DNA of 64,000 nucleotides from Pyropia haitanensis. Taxonomy: Eukaryota; Rhodophyta; Bangiophyceae; Bangiales; Bangiaceae. The notes beneath the pieces are model-generated. The model ran no database searches. It worked only from the letters and a program-made list of their open reading frames with translations, and was not told where the DNA came from. This document shows positions 22,140-33,776 of the stretch, piece by piece. The stretch covers positions 1,488,001-1,552,000 of the forward strand of contig SDUX01000003.1 of NCBI GenBank assembly GCA_008729055.1, given 5' to 3'. Made by a program: the position numbers and the translations under genes. The first letter of the stretch is position 1. Every line of letters begins with the position of its first letter.

Positions 22140-23050
22140 AGGGGGAAGGAGGGGGGGGGGGGGGGGGGGAAAGCAGTGCGCCGGCGCACGCGTCGACCGC
22201 CCCGGCACCCGCCCAGTCCCCCGCGAGCGCCGCCCGCCGTGGCGGGCGGCGAGGGCTCCCCGCCGCCGGGCCCCCCCCCCGCGCCACCCTCGTTGGGAGA
22301 TACGCGCAGGGGGATGGGCCAAAAACGGGGCGGGCGCGCGCGCGCACGTCGTCAATGGGGGAACGGGCAGCGCACCATGGCCGCCGCCGCGCGCAGCGGC
22401 CGGCACACGTTAAGCGCGGGCGTCGACGGGTGCCGCCCCGGGCGGCCACCCACCGCCGCCGGCCGCTCCCGCACGTGGCCGCACGGCGGGTGCGCCCGCG
22501 TGTGCGCGCGGGGGGGGGGGGGGGGGGGGGGTGCGGGGCGGCCGGCCGGGTGAGCAGCGCTGGCGGGGGGGGGGGGGGGGGGGGGGAGTGGGCGGGGTGG
22601 GGGGGGGGTGCGCCGATGGGCCGACCGACGGTTGTGGTGGGGCCGCGGCCGCCGCCGCCGCCGCGGTCGCTGCCGCCGACGCGGCTGCCGTGGCCGGCCG
22701 CCGTGCGGGGTGGATGGAGGGGGGGGGGGGGGGCGCCGCCACGTCGCGTGGAGCGTGGCTGCTGACGGGGCAGTGGAGGTTGGGGGGGCGCCGGGGGGGG
22801 GGGGGGGGGGAGGGGGGAGGGGTCAGCCAGGGGGGGTGGGGGGGGGGACAGGGCAAGGGCGTTGGGGGGAGGGGGGGGGGGTGGGGGGGGGGTGGAGGCG
22901 CAGCCGCGGCAGCCGCCCCTACCCGGCGGCGTGGCGTGGCGGGAGTGGCCACGCCGCGGGCCATGGGCGGCTGGGGGTATGGCAGTTGTGGTTGTGGTGG
23001 GCGGTGGGGGGTTGGGGGGGGGGAGGGGGGGGGAGCTGCGGATGGATCTG
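22140..23050. repeat. G-homopolymer-rich low-complexity tract
   Basis: The plus strand holds a dense series of G runs, many over 10 bases (for example around 22150-22168, 22510-22530, 22565-22587, 22790-22815). The complementary strand is C-rich. No credible coding region is present. G-quadruplex formation is possible and assembly is likely unreliable here. Confidence 0.6.
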
Positions 23051-23105
23051 TGGATGCGTGCGCCACCCTCCCGCGGTACTGTACCGGGGTGTACGGTACC
23101 ACTGG

Positions 23106-24665
23106 GCGTCTAGTGTCTATTCTACCGACCGGATCATTTGATCCTTTTCGGATCAAATGATCCGGTTTTTCTGTGTCTGTTTTCTTCTAGTTCCCGCCAC
23201 CTGCCGCCTTTTCTGAGGCCAGAAACGAACTCAGCGCCGTCTCTTTGCCCTTGGGGGAGCTTGGGTGCATCCAAGCTTGAGCAGAAGATGAGTTTGGCGC
23301 GCTTTTTGTCGAGTGCCCGGGCCGGTGGCGCTGCACCTGGGATCGCCGCCCGCGGCACCACGTGCCAGGTCTTGCGCGCTCGCCGCGTGCCGCGGACGCA
23401 CAGAAGCAGAGAGAGCCTGGCGCGTGCGGGTTCCGCACACCAGGGCCGAGCGCAGAGGGAGGGTCGACGACGGGAAAGGCCCCCTCAGCCGAACGGTTGC
23501 CAGTTTACTCCTCCTCCTTCACAGGTCTTCCCCTCTGCCCACCCCCGCGCCACGGCGGCGGCGGGTGCCCCGCCGACAGGGGGCACCCCCCAGACGCCGG
23601 CGCGGGCGGGGGCGGGCGCCGCCCCGGTGGGCGGCGGCGTCCCCAGTGGCGGCACGCCGACGGCGGGCGGCGGCGGCGGGGTGGTGGCGGCGCCGCCGTT
23701 TGGGGCCACCCCCTCGACGTATGGAACGCCCTTTGGGGTGCGCCTGCGCGGCGGGGCGGCCACCTCCGGGGTGGGGCCCTTTGCGGGGGCCCTGCTGGGG
23801 GGATTCCGCTGTGGCGGCACGCCCCCCGCGGCGGCGTCAGCGAGCAGCGTTGCCGCCGCCGGCGGCAACGGCAGCGGCAGCGGCAGCGGCAGCGGCAGCG
23901 GCATCGGCGGAACGCAGTCGCGCGCGGCAGCGTCGCCGGCGCCCGCCGGCAGCGGCCGCGGCAGCAGCTGCCGGGTGTTGGCCCCACCGGTGGCCGGAAA
24001 GCGGGGAGGGCCGTTGCCCTTCCCGCCGGCGGCCTTCTCGCCCTTTTCGTCGCTCCTTCCGCCGCCGGCGACGGCGAAGGGGGACGGGGTGGGGGTCTGG
24101 CCTCCGGCGGAGGCGCCGTCACCTCCGCCTCCTCCGCCGCGCAGCCGTCGCCGTCGACGCCGGCGTAGGGGTCGGAGGCGGCACTGGCGACGGCGGCTGT
24201 GCCGGCGACGACGCCGCCGCGGCGGGGTGGAGGCGCAACTCCGACGCCTCCGCCGGCGGGGGCGCCGCGGGCGCCCGTGTTCGGAGCCCTCCCGGCACCG
24301 GGCAGGGGGCTGTGGTGCTGGCCGTGGCGCGGCCGTCGTTTGGGGCGCCCGGTCCGGGCGCACCTGCGCTCGCTGCGCCGGGCGCGCTGACCACCGTGGC
24401 GGGGCCTCTGCCTGCCGCCCCTCTCGTGGCGCCCCTGTCGTCGCCTTTGTGGTCGTCTTCGCCGGCGCTGCGAACGGCGTCGCGGCCGCCGGTCGCCGCG
24501 GGCGCCCCTCAGGCTGCGTCTGTAGCTCTCCGTAGCCTGGTGGAGGACAAAAAACCCTCTCAGATGCATGGAATCGACGATTTCTGGTCAGGTCAGGCGA
24601 GGATCAAATGATCCTCAGGTGAGGATCATTTGATCCTCATCTCCGGTAGAATAGACACTAGACGC
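23106..24665. mobile_element. TIR element, 1560 bp, with a perfect hairpin just inside each end
   Basis: Perfect 22-bp inverted repeats lie at 23106-23127 and 24644-24665 (core TAGTGTCTATTCTACCG). Just inside the left TIR is a hairpin of CCGGATCATTTGATCC and its complement with a 5-base loop (about 23129-23165). Inside the right TIR is a second one built from GGATCAAATGATCC (about 24598-24638). No transposase is visible. The interior has an open plus-strand frame (23288 onward, MSLARFLSSARAGGAA...) and Gly/Pro/Ala-rich coding-like DNA that may be captured host sequence. No target-site duplication is evident. Confidence 0.65.
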
Positions 24666-27600
24666 GACGGTTTTCCGTGCGGGGGACCCCCGCCCGCGTC
24701 GCGTCGTGCGGTCGGGTGTACAAGCGCCAGCCGCGCCGCCCACGCGGCTGCTTTGCACGGCCAGGTGGGCACGCGGCGGGTGCCCCGCCGCGCCGTCGGC
24801 TGCGGGGAAGCAACCAGACGACACGGGGGTGGCAGCGGCAAGGGGCAGCGGGAGGGCAACGGCGGGGGGGGGGGGGGGGGGGGGGAAGGTGCCGTGGGGA
24901 GGTCCCCCGCCGCCGAGGCCCGTGCCTGTCGCCGGAACTGTACCTAGCTAGGCGTGTGGGGGGGGGGGAGGCGGTCGCGGTGGAGGGCGGAGCGGCGGGG
25001 AGCCGCGCCGGTGTGTTTTTGTTTTTTGTTTGCTTTTGTGCGAGTGGCGCGAGTGGCCGCGCCCGGCGGCCGGAAAAGAAACTGGGGCACAGGGTGCGCA
25101 TTTGGGGGGGGGGGGGGGGGGGGGGTGGGGAGGGGGGAGGGCGACGCGTGATCCCCCCCACGGCGCAGCCGTCGCCCCGCGCGCGCGCGGGACCACCCGA
25201 TGGGCGTTGCGGGTTGCGCGGCACCCGGCAACGGGCGGATCCGCCACGGCAACGCCGTCGCGTCGCCACTGGCGTGTACAGGCCGGTACCGACACGAGCC
25301 GACCGCGTCGGCGGGCGGCCAGCCCCGTCGCGGCCGCGCGCGTCGCCGCGCCGCGCGCGCGCGCGCGCGCGGCGCACGCGGCGCCCCCCCCCCCGCGGCC
25401 GCGCGGCGGCCGCGGCGGCCGCCGCCGTCGCGGCGCGCGCGCGGCGCGGCGACGCCCGCCGCCGTGGAGGGCGGGCGGGCGGCCGCGGCGGGGGGATGGC
25501 CGCCGTCAGACGGCGCGCCGGGCCGCCGCCGCGGGGCCGCGGGGGAGTGGCCGCGGGTGGGGGTTGGGAGGGGGGGGGGGGCCGACCGCTCGCGCCAGCA
25601 GCCGCCGCCAGTGCCGGGGGAGGTGACCGGTCGGTCATCCCCCCGGCGCTGCGGTGATGATGACGGGTGCTGCCGCGTGGTCCTCGTGTGGGACGGCCTG
25701 GGCGCGCGTCGATGCGGACAGCCAGACCGAGCCGCTGGGGGCACTCCGTCTCCCCACCACCGACGCCGCCGGACGGCGGCGGCGTGCCCAACCGGGAGCA
25801 GCCACCGGCCAACAGAGGCGGCGAGCTCATCCGGGAGCAGACAGCCAAGCAGCTCATCGGGGGTGCACCCCCCCCACAAGCGCGCTACGCCCCGTTTCCT
25901 TCCCTGCACTTTTTCTGGGTAGACAAACGGCGCGCAAATGTGCGTGCGATGGCCCTCGGCTGCCCGAGGCGATGGTGTTGGCAGCCCTCACCGAGCTGGT
26001 CGCGTCCGTCCTCTCCTCGCTCGTTGCCAACGGCGACGGACGTGAGTTTGGTGGTGGGCGTGGCGGCGGCGATGCGGGCGGACGTGGTGGCGTGTGGGGA
26101 GAGCGGCGGCCGTCTTCCCCACCCTGCGTCTGGACGCCCGCCCAGCGCGCTCGACGTTGGAGCGGACGCGCGCCGCGTGGACGGCAGCTGCGGGCGCGGC
26201 GGGACGCCGCCAGCTGACTGACCGACGCGCGCGGGCGTCTGGCAGCGGTGGAGATGCGACACCCGCGTGAGCGGGGCGGCGGGATGGCGGTGCGGGGGCG
26301 CGCCGCGCCGTGGCGAGCCGCCGTTGCTGTCGTCGCCCTGGCCACAGCCGGCGCCCGTGAGAGCCACCGCCACCGCCGCCACCGCCGCCCCAGCTGACAA
26401 GCTGGGCGGCTGCGGCGACCGGCAGCAGTTCGTGTCCAGCTCCTAGCCGCCGAGTCGGCGGCCACCACCCGCCTTACCTCTCCTCAAGTAGACGCGCTAC
26501 GCAACAGGATGGGGGGGCGTGTGGTATGCGCACCCGCGCCGACGGTGCCGCCGGGGCGACCGCGCGCTGGGCGGCCTCGTCGACGATCTGCCTGCGTTGG
26601 CGGCCGCCGACACCGTCCTCTCTGGCTGGTCAGCGGTGACTGACCTGGCGGGGACACCACACCAAATGGTCACGTGCAAGCCGGGAGCGCCAGACCACCT
26701 GGACGGTCGGGAGCGTCGAGGCAGTGCGCTGGGTGCACGTGGGGTCCCGTCCGGGCCTCTCCCCACACCTTTTCTTCCCCTTGGCTGAAGGTGGGAGTCA
26801 CTCCCCGGGAGTGGCGGTCGGAGAACAGAGTTGACAAAGCGCATCGTGACTGGCCGCAGCCCGCGACGATGCCTGCAGGTTACCTCCTCATTGCCCACCC
26901 GTTAGGCCTGACAGAGAGGCATGAGACCAGGGCAAATTTAATGCGTCGTCAGCGACTACGTCTTGAGGGTTGCTGCCATCCTCCATGCTGGACGGGACCA
27001 GACAGCAGACAGGCTGGCGGCAGCACCCAAGACGATGCGACCAATGGGATCAGGCCGCCGACCGGCCAAACTGATATCAGCCCAGATCATCGTTGGCCTG
27101 CCCGCCCGTTCGTTTGGGCTGCTGCCAGACGTGTTCTTGCGAGTCCAGCAAAAAAAAAACAGACAACGCATACGAGGACCAGCCCGACGCATGCTGACAT
27201 GCGTGGCCGCTGCAGAGGCCGCTCCAGAGGCACCCCCTCCCCCGCAAGAACAATATTGTTCTCTGTCCACGAAGGCCGCCCCACACCCGCCGGGTGGCGC
27301 AGGTGCGGACGACGCGCGCCGCGGTGCACAGCCGGCGCCGGCGGGAGAGCGTGCCAGCACACGCGGGCGTCGCGCCCCACGCACGGCGCCGGCGCTTGAG
27401 ACGCAACGGTGGCGTCACGTGGCGCCGCCCGCGTCGAACATCCGCGTGTGTATGCCAGAGGGGAACGGACCGACGCGGTCGACGCGCGCGCGCCGCGCCG
27501 GCCGCGGGCCCACGCGGGCCACGAGGGTGGCGGCACGCCCGTGATCAAAAAGCCTGGCGGCGGCGACGTACGGGGGGCGAGAGAGAGCGCCGGGAGAGCT

Positions 27601-27874
27601 GCGTCCGTCCCGGCGTGGTGGCCGTACCTGGTCTGCCGCGGGGGGACCAGCGCTGCTCCGCGACCACTGCGGGGCGCCGCGATGTGTACGTAAAACACAA
27701 CGCGGCACAATCGCGGGGGTGCTGCCCCGTGGGTGTCTGTGCGCGTCGCCCCTTCCCCGTTGGAGGCAAAACCCGATCGGGGGTGAAACATGGAAAGAAA
27801 AACTACAAAGCATGGCCGTCTTCGTGACCCATCAAGGGCCGGCGCCACCGCAGGGTGGCCGACAGCCCCGGGCG
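24666..27874. other. Intergenic stretch; one possible exon, no gene recognised
   Basis: Mostly GC-rich DNA with shadow frames. One site looks exon-like: an ATG at 25972 starts MVLAALTELVASVLSSLVAN and runs into a canonical donor GTGAGT at 26041, but I could not follow it to a convincing next exon. A frame around 26570-26760 (DDLPALAAADTVLSGWSAV) has a protein-like mix and might belong with it. An alternating CG run (about 25358-25372) could adopt Z-DNA. Long G runs occur at 24870-24890 and 25100-25125. Confidence 0.3.
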
Positions 27875-28798
27875 TCAGTAGGTCGTCCACACTACCCCCC
27901 CCCCCAGCCCCCCCGTTTCGGCCTCGCCCATGCTGTCCCGCGGAAGCGGCTCCCGGAGGCGGATCCCGCCTACCCCCCCCACCCCCCCCACCCCCCCCCC
28001 GGCGCCCCCCCCTCCCCCCAGCACCTCATGGCGGCGGCGGTGGTAGCTCATCGACGATGCCCACTTGAAGCGCTTGCCACACCCCGCCACGCGGCATACA
28101 AACGGCCGCTCCGTCGAGTGCAGCCGCGCGTGCGCCTTGGCGTTGGACCGGTACCGTGACGCGGAGCGGCAGCCGGGGTAGGGGCACCGGTAGGGGCGGC
28201 TCGCGTCGGCGGGGCGGCGCACCTTGGTAGGGGCGGCGGCCGTCGGAAAGAGCGGCGGGGGAGGGGTGGCTGCGCTGGCAAAGGCGGCGGCGGCTGCCGC
28301 CGCGGTGGTCGCATCGATCCCACCGTCGTAGCCGGCAACGGGGGCAGCGTCATACCTCACCTCTACCCCAGCGTGGGGAGCCCAGCAGGTGGCCGCGGCG
28401 GCCGCCGGCAGCGCCCGCGGCGGTGGGACCAGCGCTGGGAGCCTCGCCGCGGCGGTTGGCGTGTAGGCCGCGGCCACGGCCGCCGCCCGGTCCGCGTCGG
28501 CCGCCGTCGGCGCGCGGCCGCCCGCGGCGGCCCCGCGCGACAATGGTGGTAACCGCAGCGACGGCGGCACCGCCGCCGCCGCCGCCGCCGTCGACGGCGG
28601 TGGCCCCAGTGGCGGCACTGGCGTGACCGGCGGCGGCGGCGGCGGCCGCGGCGGCGTCTCCGCCACCCGGAAGCACACGAGGCCGACCGCGCCGCCGCCG
28701 CCGCCGCCGCCGCCGCCGTCGCTGCCGTCGCTGCCGCGTGCCCGTGGCGGCGGCATCGACGGCGGCGGCGGCAGCAGCGACGGGCGCGGGGCGCCCCA

Positions 28799-28834
<36 letters not shown>

Positions 28835-28975
28835 GCCGCCGCCGCTGCCGACGGCGAGCGGCGGCAGCGGCGTCACGCCGCCACCGCAGCGGCCGGCGAG
28901 GCCGGCGAGGCCGGCGAGGCTGCCGATGCGGCCGCGGGCGAGGAGCGGCGACGGGCCGCTGCGGAGGACGTCCAT
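27875..28975 (-). CDS. C2H2 zinc-finger protein (two fingers near the C-terminus)
   Basis: The protein has 366 residues from the ATG at 28975. The C-terminal part contains two adjacent C2H2 fingers: CPYPGC...HARLH and CRVAGC...HRRRH, joined by the TFIIIA-type linker STERPFV. Both fit C-x4-C-x12-H-x3-5-H. The fingers probably bind DNA or RNA. The remaining 260 N-terminal residues are Gly, Pro and Ala repeats with little order, and the tail after the fingers is Gly-rich. Pairs of such fingers occur in many eukaryotic transcription factors. No orthologue can be named. The upstream region is full of G runs, so additional N-terminal sequence cannot be excluded. Confidence 0.75.
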
Positions 28976-30866
28976 GGCGGGGGCGGCGGGGGGGGTTGGG
29001 GGGAGGCCACCGCCGTCACCGTTGGCGGGCGGACGCGGGGGGGGGATGCCGGGGGGGGGGGGGGGGGGGGGGGGTACTCCCCGCCGGGTGGGGGGGGGAA
29101 CGGACCTTCCAGCGTGGGCGCCGGTCGGGACGCGCGCCGACCGCGTGGCGGGCAGCGGCCGCGCGTCGGCGGGGAGCCGACGCGGGGTCCCGACGCGGCG
29201 GCACGCCGCGGCCGCGTCCGCTGGTGCTGGTGGGCACGCGGCGGGGGCGGTACCGAGGACAAGGACAACGACGGGGCGGGACGCGTTGGGGGGGCAACGA
29301 CCGCGGGCGGAGCACGGGGAGCGGGCGGGGGGGTGGGGGGGGGGGGGGGGGACCAGCCGCGTGTGGCGGCGCGCCGCCGCGACGCCGCGGCCAGCCGCGC
29401 GCTCCCCCTTTTGTACACGCGGCTTCCCCCCCCCCCCCCCCCGGCCCGCCCGGCGGCTGGTGGTGGCCACCCCCCCGTCCCTGTTGCGTGCGCGGGCGGC
29501 GCACGGCGGCGGGCGTGGCGTGGCGTGGCGGGGGGGGGGCGCCGCCGGCGTCGCGGCGGCGGCGGCCGGGCTGCCAGCTGGCGGCGGCGCCACCCGGCGG
29601 GGCGGGCGACCGGCGCCCGCGGCCGGCCCGACGGCGGGGGCGGCCGCCACGGGCGGCCGCCGCCCAGCACACACCGCCGGCGGCGGCGGGCCGCGCTGCC
29701 GCCTTCCGGGCGGCGCCGCCCCACCGCGACAGCCGCCGGCGGCGGCGTCGCCCTTGGTTTTTCACCACAGCAACGATGACAGGTGGGTAGCGGCCGCGTA
29801 GGGGGCAGCCGTCGCCTCGTTGCCACTCTCTCCCCGCCGCTCCCTCCCCCCCCCCCCCGCCCCCCCTTCCGCCCCTGCCTCCCCCCCACACCTGGTGTGT
29901 CCTCGACAGAGGGAATCCAAGTAGGGGGGGAGGCAGAGGGGAGGGGGGGGGGGGGGGGGGGAGTGACAGGGTGGGGCGCCGCCGCCCGCCACGCCATAGT
30001 TGCCATCACTGGAGAGGATGCGCGGCGGGGCCGCGGCCAGCGGGCGCCGCCGCCGGCCGAGGGGGTGCTGTGCCCCACAAATGACAGTGACGCCGGGCGG
30101 CCGGCGCCAGCGCAGAGGGCGGGCGGGTCGGCGGCGCGGGAGCCCATGGGGCGGCGGGGACGCGGGGGGGCCGCCGTTCCCCCCGACACCCCCCCCATCT
30201 GTATCGGTCGCGTCTGTGAGTGGGGAGGGTAGTGGAGGGGCGTGTCGCGGTGTTTGGCAGCCGCCCCCGCCCCCCGCCCCCGCGCCGGCCACTCCCATAC
30301 ACGCCATCAACGGCGCCACGGGCCAGAGACGCGTCGGCCGGCGGCGGCGCCACCGACGCGCACGCGCACGCGGGAGGGCGGGCACATAACTACAACGGAT
30401 ACTGTAGTCTGTGCTGGATGCGGCCTGCCAGTCGCGCCGCGACGACGGCGGGGCGACCGTGCGGCCGCGGGGGCGGCCGCTCGGGCGAGCGTCGTTGTCA
30501 AGGTAGCCACCCCCTCACGTAGAAGAGCGGGGGCGGCGCGCCGCCCCAAAACCTTGTCAGACCCGCGACAGCACGAGGAGGCATCCGGCAGGGGGGGCGT
30601 CAGCCGGCCACGCGGCCGTGACGGGCGACCCGGACCGGCGGCGCCCCGTGGACCAATCCCGACCGCGGGGGGTGCTAGGAGCGGCGGGGGGGGGGGGTCT
30701 CCCGGCCGGCACCCGCGGCCGCGCGCGGGAGCGCTCCCCATCGGGTGGCAGCAGTGCCGCGCGCAGCGGGGGGCGCCGGCGGCGCCCGCCCGCGGGCGCC
30801 CAGCGCGGACCCTCCCGCCGCGCGGGTCCGCCTCGGCCGCGCCGTGCGCTGGAGCGGTATCTGCCG
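28976..30866. other. GC-extreme intergenic stretch, nothing recognised
   Basis: Long G runs on the plus strand (29040-29075, 29330-29352, 29940-29960) and C runs (29430-29442) dominate. It holds overlapping low-complexity frames only. Confidence 0.4.
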
Positions 30867-32524
30867 GCGCAGTGCAGTTTGGAGCTGGATCCACCTCAAA
30901 GCCTCTTCAAGGCCTGATCCGGGCGGAAATCGGGCCCGGAGGCTTGAAGACCCCCTCCTGAAAGCACCGTAGGGCACGATTCCTTGAAGTGATCTTGATA
31001 AACCTTGATATGAACGTCTTTGCGGACGTGAACGAGGACGTGCGAGGTACCACAAGGTGCGCCAGAGACAGAGCTATACAGAGACGTGAGAAAGAGCCTG
31101 CACCGAGAAGAGTTTGGCGTTTTATCAAGGAAATTCAAGCAAAATTCAACCGATCGATTAAGGGGGTCGCGTCCTGCTCTCCGCTTGAAGAGGTCGTGAT
31201 CGCGCCTCTCTTAACCCAAGTACGTCACTCGGCACGGTTTTCGACCGCTCGTGTGCCGAAGCAGTCCGGGTTTATGCCCTTGATTCTGGGCACTTGCGAA
31301 GCTCAACGGAGTTGATCTCGAGTGATACACCCTGTATCTCGCTTGTTTGATGAGTCTCTGTGAACTGCTTCCATCAAATGGACAGCGAAGTACGCGACCG
31401 TGCAGTCTCTGATGCTCCTTCCCCGACGCTGGATGGGTTCATTGATGCCGCAGCAGTCTGGCTACGGCATGCACTGCTGGCTCGGTCGGCGGAGTCACCT
31501 GAACCGGCACCAGCGTGCCGAGGACTGTGTCGCGTGCAGCTTCAGTGCACACTCGCCTACGTCTCTGCCCCCCCCCCCCCCCCTCCCCCCCCCCCCCCAG
31601 CCTTCTCCTCACGGACACCTGAGCATCTGCTCCGTAAATTGTAGGCAACTGCTTCAGCTGCCACGCACTTGCCAGCACCAACGCCTACCCATGGCGCACC
31701 TCCTCCCCTGGCGCGACCGCGAATTTTCCGCTTCAACCCCCCCCCCCCCCCCCCCTCGTCGTCCCGATGCCTTCCGGCCACGCCTCCTCCTCCATTCCCA
31801 GACACCCCCTCCTGGCCGTCACGGACGCCCCTCATCGCTCACCTCCTCCCCTGGCGCGTCCTCCTCTTCCCGCACCCACCCCCCGCCAAACTTCCCGGTC
31901 CCCATGCCTGCCTGCGGCGCCCTTTTCTCTCGCCAAACCCCCTCCCCCCCCAATATTTCACTCCGCCCGATGCGCGGGGAAGTGGAGGGCGTCAGCGGTG
32001 AGGGTGGCTTCCCAAAAACGGAAAGCGGTCGTTTGCCACCGGAATGAACGGGATGAGAAGTGCGGGGGGGGCATACAGGACACTGGTGAATAGGCCGTGC
32101 GCGTGTGACGGACATCGTGTCGCTCGCTCTCTTGGCGATGACCGAAGCACGTGGGACAGGCCAGGGTTGTGGCCGGGGCCGTGTCGCCTTGCTCGGTTCC
32201 GTCAGACGCCTCCAACCCGGGGGTTGGGACCTCTTGTCGGCCGCAATCGGGCAGAGGTTCTCGCGCCGATGGGGACTGACATGGAGAGTTAAGAAGAGTT
32301 GGAATGTACTGGGGCCCTCCTTAACGCACGCCTAGCTCGACCTTAGTATCGTACTTCTTTGTATTGGCTACGCCACTAAGTGTGAAGATCGGACCTTAAC
32401 TTGGCCGTGTCGCGGTGCGCGGGGCGCTTTGAAGAGGTACCTCTTCAAGGAAATTCAAGGCTGCTTCAACGCCTTCCGGCCTGAAGAGGCTCTCAGGTGG
32501 ATCCCGGTGCAATGTGCACTGCGC
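30867..32524. mobile_element. Older TIR element, about 1.66 kb, diverged inverted ends
   Basis: The ends 30867-30920 and 32471-32524 are inverted repeats with roughly 80-85% identity by eye (shared GCGCAGTGCA, GGATCCACCT and AGCCTCTTCA blocks). A perfect 20-bp palindrome TTGAAGAGGTACCTCTTCAA lies at 32429-32448, and AAGGAAATTCAAG repeats occur at about 31126 and 32446. The interior is less GC-rich than the surroundings and has no long frame. It is probably a decayed non-autonomous element. Confidence 0.55.
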
Positions 32525-33776
32525 GGCGGGGCTGTAGTGGGGGGAGATCCACCCAACTCGCCGCTGTCGGACCGGTGGGGGGGGGGCCCGCCGCCACGGA
32601 GAAAAGACGGTGTCTGCAGTTGGGAGGGCCGGGGCACCGCCATCAGCCGCCATCCATGCCACGACCACTCGCCTCGTTGCTCGTGGCTGCGCACCCTCGC
32701 GTAGCACTGTCGGTAGGGGATACGACGCTGCACGGGTGCGTCCCCGGTGAGGGGGTGGTCCGGCACGGCAGCCGGCGTGCCCCGACTGGGTGGGGGCCGT
32801 CGGCTGCACGCCGGTGCGGTCTGCGAGGCAGAGGTCCGACACGCCGAGCAGAACCCCCGAGGGTGTCGGCGTCTACGGGCGGTCTGACCTCGCTGTCCGC
32901 CAGTCTATGGCCTCGCCCTCCTCACGCGGGTCACTGGCAGCACCAGCCCCCCGCGTCGAGATGCACAAGGCGTGGACAGCGGCGGGAGGGGAACCGCCGT
33001 GGAGGCTTGCGGCACCGGATGGGTGTGGGGGGGCGGCGGTGGCGGCGGCCGTACGAGGTGGACCGCGCCGTGGCACGTGGACGACGCGATCAGAGTGGCG
33101 GCTCCGCCGTGAGCGTCCCCGCCGCCGCTTCCTCATCTCTCTTCCGCCCTGCGGGGGGGGGGGGGGGGGTCGTGCCATGCACAGGCCGGCGGGTCAAGTG
33201 AGCCGTGAATTCCGTGCGCACATCCACTGTTATGGCAACGCGGGCGGGGGGGGCGCGGCGGTGCCCCCTGGCCGCCCTCGACCGCCTGCCCGGGTGCCAA
33301 CGTCTGGCCGTGTCCCGCCAACCACCGCAGCCAGTGGAGGACGGGACATGGCGGTGTCACTGGCAGGAGCCCACTCAGCAGCCGACGCGGACACTCCACG
33401 TCCGGTTGGTCCGTGCCGCCACGCAGCGTCGTGTGGCTCGCACGGCCGAGGGGGGGCGCCCGCCCTCCCTGCGTGCGGCGCGTCGGCCGCAGTGGAGAGA
33501 CGAGCGTACGTGGCGGCGAGGGAGAAAGAAAACATATACATGGCCGAGGAGGTGAAAAGAACAGACACACGACACAGACGTACTCAGAATGTACTGAAAA
33601 CAGTGCTTGCACCGTGCCTGTCCCACCGTCCGGTTCCCAACAGACGCCTGCGGCGAGGGCCACACAAGCATCCAGCGCCGGGCCGGCCCACGTCCGGCCC
33701 CCTCCCCCTTGCCCCCCCCATACAACAGACCTCTCCCCAACCGTCAGAGCCGTCCGTCTCACCACCGTCTATGTTG
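32525..33776. other. Intergenic stretch, nothing recognised
   Basis: Overlapping short frames on both strands without motifs. The right part is the 3' side of the BSD-domain gene and probably its 3' untranslated region. Confidence 0.4.

Noticed and set aside
22410..23160. Open frames on both strands in the G-run region
   Set aside because: They consist almost wholly of Gly, Arg or Pro from homopolymers; no ordered segment.
23138..24611. Possible FG-repeat nucleoporin inside the 23.1-24.7 kb element
   Set aside because: Only scattered FG and GF dipeptides in Gly/Pro-rich low complexity, across more than one frame; not enough to call a nucleoporin.
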